Assembly: GCA_050701115.1 (NCBI GenBank)
Contig: JBOHER010000208.1
Coordinates: 1-12,174 of the forward strand
Direction of reading: 5' to 3'
Length of the DNA stretch: 12,174 nucleotides
DNA from: JBOHER01 sp050701115
Lineage (GTDB): Bacteria > Actinomycetota > Actinomycetes > Mycobacteriales > Pseudonocardiaceae
Under the pieces are notes generated by a model that saw only the letters and a list, made by a program, of their open reading frames with translations, did no database searches and was not told the origin of the DNA. Below are positions 6,357-12,174 of the stretch, one piece after another. Each line of letters starts with the position of its first letter. Within the stretch, counting starts at the first letter, position 1. Position numbers and translations under genes: made by a program.

Positions 6357-7432
6357 GGTGTCGATGGCGTCTCCTCGGCGGGAACGTGGGCGACGACGCG
6401 GCGCAAGGGCAGCGGCAACCGCCTTCCGGGGCGAGCCCATGCGGCTAAGCCTCGCTTGGCAGCCGTGACCCGCTGCGCGTCGACGCCCGGAAGGTACAGA
6501 CCGTCGATGAGCAGCGCCATACCCGCCGGATCGGAGAGATCAAGGCTGAACACACGTCGCTCGTCGGAGTCGATGACGATCCCACGCGCACGCAGGAGCT
6601 TGGCGAGCCCGTCCCTAGCCTCGGGGTTGGGCCATGGCTGATTCCGCACGCCAAGCGCGCGCATGACTCGCATCCAGCCGAACAGGCCGCTTGGGGCCAT
6701 ACCCAGCCGGGCGGGGACAAGGGCGGCGATCATTCCGCCGGGACGCAGTACCCGTTCGAGCTCGGCCAGCACGGCATCCAGCGGGGTGAGCACCGGAAAG
6801 CACATCGCGGCGCACACGGCGTCGACGGAATGGTCGGCCAGGGGCAGCGCGTCGGCGCGGGCGCGGAGCAATGGGCCGCGACCCGCCTGCCGCGCTGCGG
6901 CGAGCTCGCCGGGGGAGCTGTCCAAGCCCACCCACCGTGCCTGCGGCAGGAGCGGGCGGGTGGGGGCCGATCCGCACGCCAGGTCGAGAACCGGGCCGGA
7001 GGCGACCTGCAGTGGCTCGGCGAGCCACCGGTAGGGGGAGCTATCGGCGCGCGCAAGCAGGCGTTCGGTGATGGCCGCCCGCTGGTCGTGGAATCCGGCG
7101 AGGTAGTGCTGCCACCCCTGAGCGTCGGGTGTCGGTTGTGCTCGGATCCGTCGACCGGATAGATATCCGATGCTGGCGACGAGGAACGGCACGGCGTAGT
7201 TGACCGCGACCCGGATCCACGTTCCGGCCGACGCGCCCCCGCCGAGGATCACCGAACCCTGGTTCACCGCGGACAGCACCGTGCCCACCACCACCGCGAC
7301 GGGAAAAGCCGTGCGGGTGGTACGTCCACGCAGTACGAGAACAAGTGCCTGGTGGGGCTGCGTCCAGGAGCACTTCGCACACATCTGGTTCCCGGCGTGC
7401 GAGCACGCCTCGACGTCGGTGAGTCCGTCCAT
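6353..7432 (-). CDS. NrtS-like membrane domain fused to a SAM methyltransferase
   Basis: The 359-residue product has three parts. Residues 10-21 hold a possible zinc-binding pattern, C10-x-H12-x5-C18-x2-C21. Residues 40-93 contain two membrane spans with VVGTVLSAVNQG and NYAVPFLVASIGYLSGR, which I recognise as the NrtS type, small nitrate/nitrite transport proteins first described in cyanobacteria. Residues 105-350 are a class I methyltransferase: motif I VLDLACGSAPT (148-158), D171, a DALPLADHSVDAV segment (194-206), and LERVLRPGG (225-233). ATG 7432 is the only start available; it lacks an obvious ribosome binding site. The C-terminal stop overlaps the next gene's GTG. NrtS proteins are usually stand-alone, so the fusion is odd. 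The methyltransferase may act on a membrane substrate, with the NrtS-like part as an anchor or channel. Confidence 0.8.
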   Translation of the reverse strand: MDGLTDVEACSHAGNQMCAKCSWTQPHQALVLVLRGRTTRTAFPVAVVVGTVLSAVNQGSVILGGGASAGTWIRVAVNYAVPFLVASIGYLSGRRIRAQPTPDAQGWQHYLAGFHDQRAAITERLLARADSSPYRWLAEPLQVASGPVLDLACGSAPTRPLLPQARWVGLDSSPGELAAARQAGRGPLLRARADALPLADHSVDAVCAAMCFPVLTPLDAVLAELERVLRPGGMIAALVPARLGMAPSGLFGWMRVMRALGVRNQPWPNPEARDGLAKLLRARGIVIDSDERRVFSLDLSDPAGMALLIDGLYLPGVDAQRVTAAKRGLAAWARPGRRLPLPLRRVVAHVPAEETPSTP

Positions 7433-7582
7433 GCAGGTGCAGCGTAAGGCGCGATCCGGCGCCCGGCATGCTGGACAGCTCGATGCGCCCGCCCTATGGG
7501 TGTCACCCCGCTGACAGTTCGTCCTGCGGTCGGCCCCCTCGCGGGGTCACCCTGGTACTGATGACTGAGGAAGGTGTGTGCG
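7433..7582. promoter_or_regulatory. Divergent intergenic region with two short palindromes
   Basis: This 150-bp gap separates the minus-strand set from the plus-strand DUF427 gene, so promoters for both directions should lie here. Two related odd-centred palindromes are visible: GGGTGTCACCC (7498-7508) and GGGTCACCC (7544-7552), centred 45 bp apart. They could be paired operator half-sites. I see no convincing -35/-10 pair on either strand. Confidence 0.3.
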
Positions 7583-7957
7583 ATGTTGCGTGCAGTATGG
7601 AACGGGGTTGTGCTCGCCGAGGCGCCCCGCTCGGTCCGCATCGAGGGCAACGACTACTTCCCGCCCGAATCGCTGAACCGCGAGTACTTCCAGGACAGTC
7701 CCACCAAGACGGTGTGCATCTGGAAGGGCGTGGCGAGCTACTACAACGTGATCGCCGACGATGAGGTCGCCCCGGATGCGGCCTGGTACTACCCGCATCC
7801 GTTTCCGCTCGCCCGCCGGATCAAGAACCATGTGGCGTTCTATGGCCAGGTATTCATCGAGGGCGAACGGGAACCCCGGGCCGATGATGCCGGCGTTCGT
7901 GCCCTGCTTGGTCGGCTGCGGGGACGAGGCCCCAGCAGAACAACAAGCAAGGAGTGA
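7583..7957 (+). CDS. DUF427 domain-containing protein
   Basis: The 124-residue protein starts at ATG 7583, with GAGGAAGG ending 8 nt upstream. This is preferred over an in-frame GTG at 7574, which lies against the ribosome binding site. Family features are clear: VRIEGNDYFP (18-27), TVCIWKG (43-49) with its cysteine, ASYYNV, DAAWYYPHP and HVAFY (83-87). DUF427 proteins are small single-domain beta-rich proteins of unknown function, common in actinomycetes. The last about 20 residues are basic and outside the domain. The haloacid-dehalogenase-like gene starts 30 bp downstream, suggesting one transcript. Confidence 0.88.
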   Translation: MLRAVWNGVVLAEAPRSVRIEGNDYFPPESLNREYFQDSPTKTVCIWKGVASYYNVIADDEVAPDAAWYYPHPFPLARRIKNHVAFYGQVFIEGEREPRADDAGVRALLGRLRGRGPSRTTSKE

Positions 7958-7987
7958 GCCCGAGCCACCGGAATGGGAGCCTTTGAT

Positions 7988-8707
7988 ATGCCTGCCCGCC
8001 CGCGCGTGGTCACCTTCGACGTCGTGGAGACCCTGATGTCGTTGGAGCCACTCCGGCAGCGCTTCTCGGACTACGGCCTTCCTTCCGCGCTGCTGGAGCG
8101 ATGGTTTGACCGGCTGCTGCGGGATGGCATGGCGCTGACCCTCGCGGGTGACTACGAACCGTTTCCCCGGGTGGCCGCGGCGGCGTTGCGCACGCTCACC
8201 CGCGGGGACATCGACGATGCCGCGGTCGAGCACGTTATGGCCGGATTCGCCGAGCTGCCAGCACATTCCGACGCAGAGCCTGCGATGAGGCTGCTCGCCG
8301 ACGCCGGCATCTCCATGGTGTGCCTGAGCAACGGCGCCGCGCGGACCACCGAGGAATTTCTTGATCGCACGGGGCTGAGGGAGTACGTCGAGGAGGTCAT
8401 CAGCGTGGCCGACGTGCGCAGCTGGAAACCGCCTGCACGCGTCTACGAGTACGCGCTGGAACGAATCGGCCGGACCGCCGCCGAGGTCGCGCTCGTCGCG
8501 GTGCACGCCTTCGACTGTCACGGAGCCCGCCGCGTGGGGCTCACGACCGGCTGGGCCAGCCGCCTGGAAGGCCATTACCCGGACATATTCGAGCCGGCCG
8601 ACGTCGAAGGAACCGACCTGGTCGAGGTCGCACGCGGGCTACTCGCCCTCGACTCGGATACCACACCTGCGGGACCAACGTGGACCCGCCGACATATACG
8701 CGAGTAG
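7988..8707 (+). CDS. HAD-superfamily hydrolase, haloacid dehalogenase type II-like
   Basis: The 239-residue product starts at ATG 7988, with GGGAG at 7975-7979 spaced 8 nt; ATG 7973 lacks such a site. HAD motifs: nucleophile D11 in FDVVETL, motif II S114-N115 (LSNG), motif III K147 with Y153 (KPPARVY), and motif IV D176 (HAFDCHGA). The spacing follows L-2-haloacid dehalogenases rather than phosphatases, since the usual DxD second Asp is absent. Two active-site positions of classical dehalogenases appear changed: the Ser four or five residues before D176 is Ala, and the Asn three before it is His. Dehalogenase activity is therefore uncertain, and the substrate is unknown. It is probably cotranscribed with the DUF427 gene. 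Confidence 0.82.
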   Translation: MPARPRVVTFDVVETLMSLEPLRQRFSDYGLPSALLERWFDRLLRDGMALTLAGDYEPFPRVAAAALRTLTRGDIDDAAVEHVMAGFAELPAHSDAEPAMRLLADAGISMVCLSNGAARTTEEFLDRTGLREYVEEVISVADVRSWKPPARVYEYALERIGRTAAEVALVAVHAFDCHGARRVGLTTGWASRLEGHYPDIFEPADVEGTDLVEVARGLLALDSDTTPAGPTWTRRHIRE

Positions 8708-8857
8708 CGGGTAACGCCTAGCGGCGGTGGGTGCGCGCGAGCTCCAGAAGTTTGTCCACCGGCACTGGTCGTCGGCGTGCTCGCCGTAAGCCCGCGAACC
8801 GTCGATACCGCTCCCCGACCTCACGCGGTGCAGCAGCCGACCTGCCAGGATGGGTAC

Positions 8858-9595
8858 ATGGGTCTGTCCAAACTGCCCGCGGCTGCGATGGAACGCACGA
8901 TGCGGCTGCTGGGGGCGGGTTCGCCGGAGGAACTCGCGATCCGCCAGGCCGCCTGGGTCGCGCGCTGCGTCGGCCGAGGCGACGCGGCTCCCTTCGCCCA
9001 GGATGACCTCTCAGCGCTGGCGGCCGGACTACGCACCATGGCGTACGAACGTGGCACGGTTGTCTTCCAGGGTGGCACCGCGCCCGATGGTGTGTGGATC
9101 GTGCGTCAAGGCCGGGTGGAACTGTCGGTCGGATCGGGTCGCAAACGTGCGGTCGTGCACGTGCTGCGCTCCGGTGATGTCGACGGAGACATCCAGCACC
9201 TTCTCGACATGCCGTTGCCCTACACCGCGCGGGCGTTGCACGACTCGACCGTGCTGTTCCTGAGCGGAGACGACTTCGAGAAACTGCTCGCCAGCAGGCC
9301 GGCGATCGCGCGACGGTGGTTGTCCAGCGTCGCGCAACGCCTCGCGGTCAGCCAGAACCGGATCATCGGACTGCTCGGCCGATCGCTGACCGAGCAGGTC
9401 GCGCGGCTGTTGCTCGACGAATCCGTGGACGGAGCCGTGCCACTGCCGCAACGCACGCTGGCGGCGATGCTCGGCGTCCAACGACCGTCGCTGAACAAGA
9501 TCCTCAAGGCCTTCGAGCGGCAAGGACTCATCCATGTCCGCTACGCCGCCATCGACGTGCTCGATGCCGACCGGCTACGCGCTGTTGCCGGCTAA
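8858..9595 (+). CDS. Crp/Fnr-family transcriptional regulator
   Basis: The 245-residue protein starts at ATG 8858, with AGGA at 8847-8850. An upstream in-frame start (8777) would add 27 residues that do not look like family sequence. An N-terminal extension of about 50 residues (ELAIRQAAWVARC) precedes the cyclic-nucleotide-binding-type beta barrel (about 55-145: GTVVFQGG, VWIVRQGRVEL, HVLRSGDVDGD). A long helix follows, then a winged HTH at about 175-230 (LPQRTLAAMLGVQRPSLNKI). The pocket segment after the barrel is GDIQHLLDMP rather than the Gly-Glu-Leu with Arg-Ser of cAMP-binding Crp, so cAMP is unlikely to be the ligand. No Fnr-type iron-sulfur Cys cluster is present. It may regulate the downstream trio or the upstream DUF427 pair. 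Confidence 0.87.
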   Translation: MGLSKLPAAAMERTMRLLGAGSPEELAIRQAAWVARCVGRGDAAPFAQDDLSALAAGLRTMAYERGTVVFQGGTAPDGVWIVRQGRVELSVGSGRKRAVVHVLRSGDVDGDIQHLLDMPLPYTARALHDSTVLFLSGDDFEKLLASRPAIARRWLSSVAQRLAVSQNRIIGLLGRSLTEQVARLLLDESVDGAVPLPQRTLAAMLGVQRPSLNKILKAFERQGLIHVRYAAIDVLDADRLRAVAG

Positions 9596-9608
9596 GGAAC
9601 AGCAACGG

Positions 9609-9656
9609 GTGATCACAACCGATCACGACGGATCGTTGTGTAACCGAGGTAACCGA
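9609..9656. promoter_or_regulatory. Repeat-rich putative operator upstream of the 9730 operon
   Basis: In the 134-bp gap after the first Crp/Fnr gene, GATC occurs at 9611, 9621 and 9631, exactly one helical turn apart. GTGATC (9609-9614) and GATCAC (9621-9626) form a perfect dyad with a 6-nt spacer. CACAACCGATC (9614-9624) and GATCGTTGTG (9631-9640) form a second, nearly perfect inverted repeat around acgacg. TAACCGA is then directly repeated at 9641 and 9650. The half-sites resemble Crp-type GTGA/TCAC, but the spacing is not canonical. A hairpin terminator for the preceding gene is an alternative, though no T-run follows. Confidence 0.45.
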
Positions 9657-9729
9657 ACCAGGCCGGTATTGGGGCCACGGTGGGCAGCGGCCACCGATAG
9701 TCGGCGGCGCCTGGAAGAAGGAGCCAACC

Positions 9730-10197
9730 ATGTCCACTACCGCTCGCTCCGCGACGTCTCCTCAGTTAGCCGCCCGCGTCGTGCACGGTGCGATCGCAGG
9801 TGTTGCCGGCGGCATTGTGTTCGGGATGTTGATGGCCCTGATGGACATGCTGCCGATGGTCGCCATGCTTGTGGGTAGCGAGAGCGTCATCGTCGGTGCC
9901 CTGGTGCACCTGGTGAACTCGGCCGTGATCGGTGCGATCTTCGGTCTGGTCGCCGAAGGCTTCGCCGACAAGATCGGGCCGATCCTCGGTATCGGCATGG
10001 TGTACGGCGTCTTCTGGTGGGTGCTCGGCGCACTCGTACTCATGCCCTTGTGGCTGAGCGTCACGGCCGACCCGATGATGCGGGACATGGTGTTCGTCGT
10101 CGAACGCGACCAGTGGTTGAGCCTGATGGGCCATGTGTTCTTCGGTCTGGTCGCCGCTGGGGTGCTGTTCGGCCTTGGGCGCCGCGCCCACTCGTGA
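9730..10197 (+). CDS. Met-rich four-span membrane protein of unknown function
   Basis: The 155-residue protein starts at ATG 9730, with a strong AAGGAG 6 nt upstream. Hydrophobic segments at about 17-48, 53-77, 84-110 and 130-150 suggest four spans. Methionines are frequent (FGMLMALMDMLPMVAML at 31-47; DPMMRDM at 114-120), with His at 19, 60 and 135, a mix that could bind copper or another soft metal. This is only a suggestion, though a copper-type CopC gene lies about 1.5 kb downstream. No known family is recognised. Its stop overlaps the next gene's GTG (GTGA), so the CxxC protein is translationally coupled. Confidence 0.78.
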   Translation: MSTTARSATSPQLAARVVHGAIAGVAGGIVFGMLMALMDMLPMVAMLVGSESVIVGALVHLVNSAVIGAIFGLVAEGFADKIGPILGIGMVYGVFWWVLGALVLMPLWLSVTADPMMRDMVFVVERDQWLSLMGHVFFGLVAAGVLFGLGRRAHS

Positions 10198-10481
10198 CCG
10201 CAGCTCGTTCGACAACGCCAACACTGCGGGTCTATGTCGCTCCTGGGTGCGCGGGATGCCGCACCGCCCTCGAAGTGGTCGAGGCGGTGCGGCGGGCTCG
10301 CCCCGCGCAGCGGGTGGAGGTCGTTGATCTCGCCGACCAGCCAGCAAGGCCGCTGCCGGACGGGGTCGTCGGCACGCCGGCCTACGTGATCGGCGAGCAC
10401 CTGGTCTCGCTGGGCAACCCTGACCTGGCGGAGCTGCTGGGGCATCTGGACAGCGCAGCGAAACTGCTCGAAGATGAATGA
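10194..10481 (+). CDS. Small CxxC thioredoxin/glutaredoxin-fold protein
   Basis: The 95-residue product starts at GTG 10194, overlapping the membrane protein's stop. It begins with a strand (LRVYVAPGC) leading into the active-site pair C19-A-G-C22. The cis-Pro loop VGTPAYVI has P62, and the protein ends in a helix rich in Leu and Glu. This is the glutaredoxin/thioredoxin fold, without signal peptide, so it acts in the cytoplasm. Likely roles are disulfide exchange or redox signalling; the partner is unknown. Its 3' end overlaps the following Crp/Fnr gene by 8 bp. Placement between a membrane protein and a regulator hints at a redox relay, but that is inference. Confidence 0.8.
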   Translation: MTAARSTTPTLRVYVAPGCAGCRTALEVVEAVRRARPAQRVEVVDLADQPARPLPDGVVGTPAYVIGEHLVSLGNPDLAELLGHLDSAAKLLEDE

Positions 10482-11184
10482 CCTGATGCCCGCACGAGAG
10501 CTCCCGGCCGATGAGCACTATTGCCTGGCCGAAGTTGACCTGTTCCGCGACCTGTCCCGGCGCGAGATGGCCGCACTGGGTGCTCGCGCGCCGATGCGCA
10601 CCGTCGAGCCGGGCCAGATCGTGTACTCACCGATGCGACCGGTGTCGGCGTTGTTCATCGTCAAGCGCGGGCGGATCAGGCTCTACCGCATCACCGAGGA
10701 TGGGCGCAGCGTCACCAACGCGGTGCTCGAGCCGGGCGCGGTCTTCGGCGAGATGGACTCCCTCGGCCTGCGTATGCGCACCAATTGGGCGGAAGCGATC
10801 GAGTCGAGCGAGCTGTGCCTGATGAGCCGCAACGATGTTCGCGAGTTGCTGTTCACCGATCCCCGCATCGCGCTGCGCATCGCCGAACAGTTGTCGGTGC
10901 GCGTTGATGAGCTCGAACAACGACTGATGGATCTGAGTTGCAAGACGCTCGGTCAGCGCTTGGCGGGCACGTTGTGCTCGCTTGCGGGTCCCGATCCCCA
11001 AGATCCGATCAAGCTCACCCACCAGCAACTCGCGGCACTGGTCGGCGCGAGCCGGGAACGCACCACTACCGCTGTGGGTGAACTCGTTCGCGAGGAGCTG
11101 CTGACCGGCCGCCGGGGCAAGATCTTCATCCGTGACCCTGAACGGCTACACCGTTACGCGGATGGAGTGCGTTCCCAGCGGTGA
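10474..11184 (+). CDS. Second Crp/Fnr-family transcriptional regulator
   Basis: The 236-residue protein starts at ATG 10474, overlapping the CxxC gene by 8 bp; no strong ribosome binding site is visible, consistent with coupling. Regions: an N-terminal helix (VDLFRDLSRREMAAL, 21-35), a cyclic-nucleotide-type barrel (about 42-120, including GQIVYSP, LFIVKRGRIRLYR and PGAVFGEMDSLG), a dimer helix (about 128-158), and a winged HTH (LTHQQLAALVGASRERTTTA, 181-200). The pocket lacks the Arg-Ser of cAMP-binding Crp. Single cysteines at 17, 115, 156 and 168 could allow thiol-based sensing together with the CxxC protein, but no Fnr-type cluster motif is seen. It shares only the fold with the regulator at 8858 and is not a recent duplicate. 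Confidence 0.87.
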   Translation: MNDLMPARELPADEHYCLAEVDLFRDLSRREMAALGARAPMRTVEPGQIVYSPMRPVSALFIVKRGRIRLYRITEDGRSVTNAVLEPGAVFGEMDSLGLRMRTNWAEAIESSELCLMSRNDVRELLFTDPRIALRIAEQLSVRVDELEQRLMDLSCKTLGQRLAGTLCSLAGPDPQDPIKLTHQQLAALVGASRERTTTAVGELVREELLTGRRGKIFIRDPERLHRYADGVRSQR

Positions 11185-11684
11185 GCGACCGCCCACGGCC
11201 CATCGCCGCATAGTCATCGGCCAGTCCGGTTTTTACTCGCACCCGCGCGCTGTACCCTATGCGTCGGCTGCCGTACGGAGACTCACCAACTTGGGCTTCG
11301 GTGTGAGCCTGGATCTATTCGGCGAAGGCGCCGATGACGCGCAGAGCGTCCAACCGGTCGTGCAGGGATATCGAAGCGAACGCGTGCTGCTGGTCACCGG
11401 CCTCTGGGCCGACCTGGTGGGTTGGCTCCGCGGCCCCACTGGGCGCGTTCTCCGGAATCGCGAGCGTGTGCTGCGCACCCGTGTTGGCAGGCGTGGCGCT
11501 TACTCTTCGCGCCCGGAGTTCTGATCGACGCCGAGCCGTTCAGCTACGGGCGCCTCTCCGAGCGCAAGCTGCGCCGTCATCTCCAGCGCCGCGCGGACCG
11601 TTCCCTTCGGTAGTCCGACCGAGTCCGGGGATCACGGCGTCGCCGAATTACTGTTCGGCTCGGTTCTACGTATCGGAGGTGGGT
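11185..11684 (+). pseudogene. 500-bp gap with possible decayed coding sequence
   Basis: No intact gene with a start and ribosome binding site is visible here. One plus-strand frame (about 11186-11524) reads protein-like, with G/C-rich third positions, through NLGFGVSLDLFGEGADD and RVLLVTGLWADLVGWL. It then degrades into Arg-rich sequence. A second frame (about 11490-11613) continues in coding-like style with FAPGVLIDAEPFSYGRLSER. This pattern suggests a gene broken by a frameshift. The first segment faintly recalls proline dehydrogenase, but I am not confident. A small hairpin (GCCGAA, 6-nt loop, TTCGGC; 11642-11659) precedes the next gene. Confidence 0.3.
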
Positions 11685-12174
11685 GTGCGCGGACGTCGAC
11701 GGCGCCTGGCGCTGCTCGCTCGGCCCGTCGTGGTCGCCCTCGGCGTAGGCATCGCCCTGCTGGGAATGGCCACGCCCGCCGCTGCGCACCCGGTGTTGCT
11801 GTTCACCACCCCCACGCTGGACACCGCGGTGGCGGAGTCGCCGCAGGCGGTGGTGTTGGTGTTCAACGAGGCGGTCGCCGTCGGCCCGCGGGCGATCAGC
11901 GTCACCGGCCTGCGGGGCCGGGATGTGCCGATCGGTGCGAGCCGCACGGCGAAGGCGGGCACGGTCGTCACGGCGCCGGTGACCGAGGCACTGCCGACGG
12001 GCACCTACCGCGTGCGCTGGGTCGCGACCGGCGCCGACGGCCATGGCATCGACGGCGAGTTCCGCTTCGCCGTGGGCACCGCGGTGACCGCCGCGGGCAC
12101 CGCGAGTACCGCCCAGGCCACCAGCTGGTCGGCGGCGGTGCTGCAGTGGCTGCTCCTCGCGGGATTCGCGCTGG
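11685..12174 (+). CDS. Copper resistance CopC domain protein, probable CopC-CopD fusion, 3' end missing
   Basis: The gene starts at GTG 11685, with GGAGG at 11675-11679 spaced 5 nt, and runs off the window after 163 codons. A twin-basic signal peptide (RGRRRR, then a hydrophobic core) ends in TPAAA before H35. Cleavage there would leave an N-terminal His, the usual Cu(II) ligand of CopC. The Ig-like CopC domain follows (LLFTTPTLDTAVAESP, VLVFNEAV, YRVRWVATGADGHGIDGEF), with D118 and H120 matching the other copper ligands. After residue about 145 a hydrophobic segment (WSAAVLQWLLLAGFAL) begins, as in CopC-CopD (YcnJ-like) fusions that move copper into the cell. Copper binding outside the membrane is well supported; the fusion is inferred. 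Confidence 0.85.
   Translation, partial: MRGRRRRLALLARPVVVALGVGIALLGMATPAAAHPVLLFTTPTLDTAVAESPQAVVLVFNEAVAVGPRAISVTGLRGRDVPIGASRTAKAGTVVTAPVTEALPTGTYRVRWVATGADGHGIDGEFRFAVGTAVTAAGTASTAQATSWSAAVLQWLLLAGFAL

Noticed and set aside
9762..10518. Two long minus-strand frames opposite the membrane protein and CxxC genes.
   Set aside because: His/Arg/Pro-rich shadows. The plus-strand genes have good starts, a strong ribosome binding site and overlapping junctions.

Overview
The window is high-GC DNA with strong G/C third-position bias, many GTG starts and many 4-14 bp gene overlaps. That points to an actinomycete (Actinomycetota, probably Mycobacteriales or Pseudonocardiales). This is inferred from base composition and gene families; no marker gene fixes the genus. 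I see no rRNA, tRNA, CRISPR array, transposase or integrase. The first gene is cut at its 5' end and the last at its 3' end.

Layout. (1) Bases 2-1530, plus strand: the 3' part of a DUF3179 protein, translationally coupled (GTGA) to a polytopic membrane protein. (2) Bases 1705-4042, plus strand: a large multi-cysteine radical SAM enzyme resembling the archaeal tetraether-lipid synthase (Tes/MJ0619) family, overlapping a class I SAM methyltransferase. A perfect 10-bp inverted repeat lies just upstream. (3) Bases 4002-7432, minus strand, convergent with (2): an NrtS-like membrane domain fused to a SAM methyltransferase, a CDP-alcohol phosphatidyltransferase-type enzyme, a 40-residue single-span membrane peptide, and a FAD/NAD(P) disulfide oxidoreductase. 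(4) Bases 7583-8707, plus strand, divergent from (3): a DUF427 protein and a haloacid-dehalogenase-like hydrolase. (5) Bases 8858-11184, plus strand: a Crp/Fnr-type regulator, then a tightly overlapped trio of Met-rich membrane protein, CxxC thioredoxin-fold protein and a second Crp/Fnr regulator. The repeat-rich gap before the trio looks like an operator region. (6) Bases 11185-11684: no intact gene, but possibly a decayed one. (7) Bases 11685-12174, plus strand: the start of a secreted CopC domain leading into a membrane segment, as in CopC-CopD fusions.

The most interesting part is 1705-7432. A Tes-like radical SAM enzyme with its methyltransferase faces a minus-strand set holding a phospholipid headgroup-type transferase, a second methyltransferase fused to a membrane domain, and a flavin reductase. 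One reading, which is inference only, is a membrane-lipid modification locus: C-C coupling or alkylation by radical chemistry, headgroup transfer, and methylation. The two flanking Crp/Fnr regulators and the CxxC protein suggest redox or starvation control nearby. No experiment or database search supports this; it rests on domain recognition and gene order.
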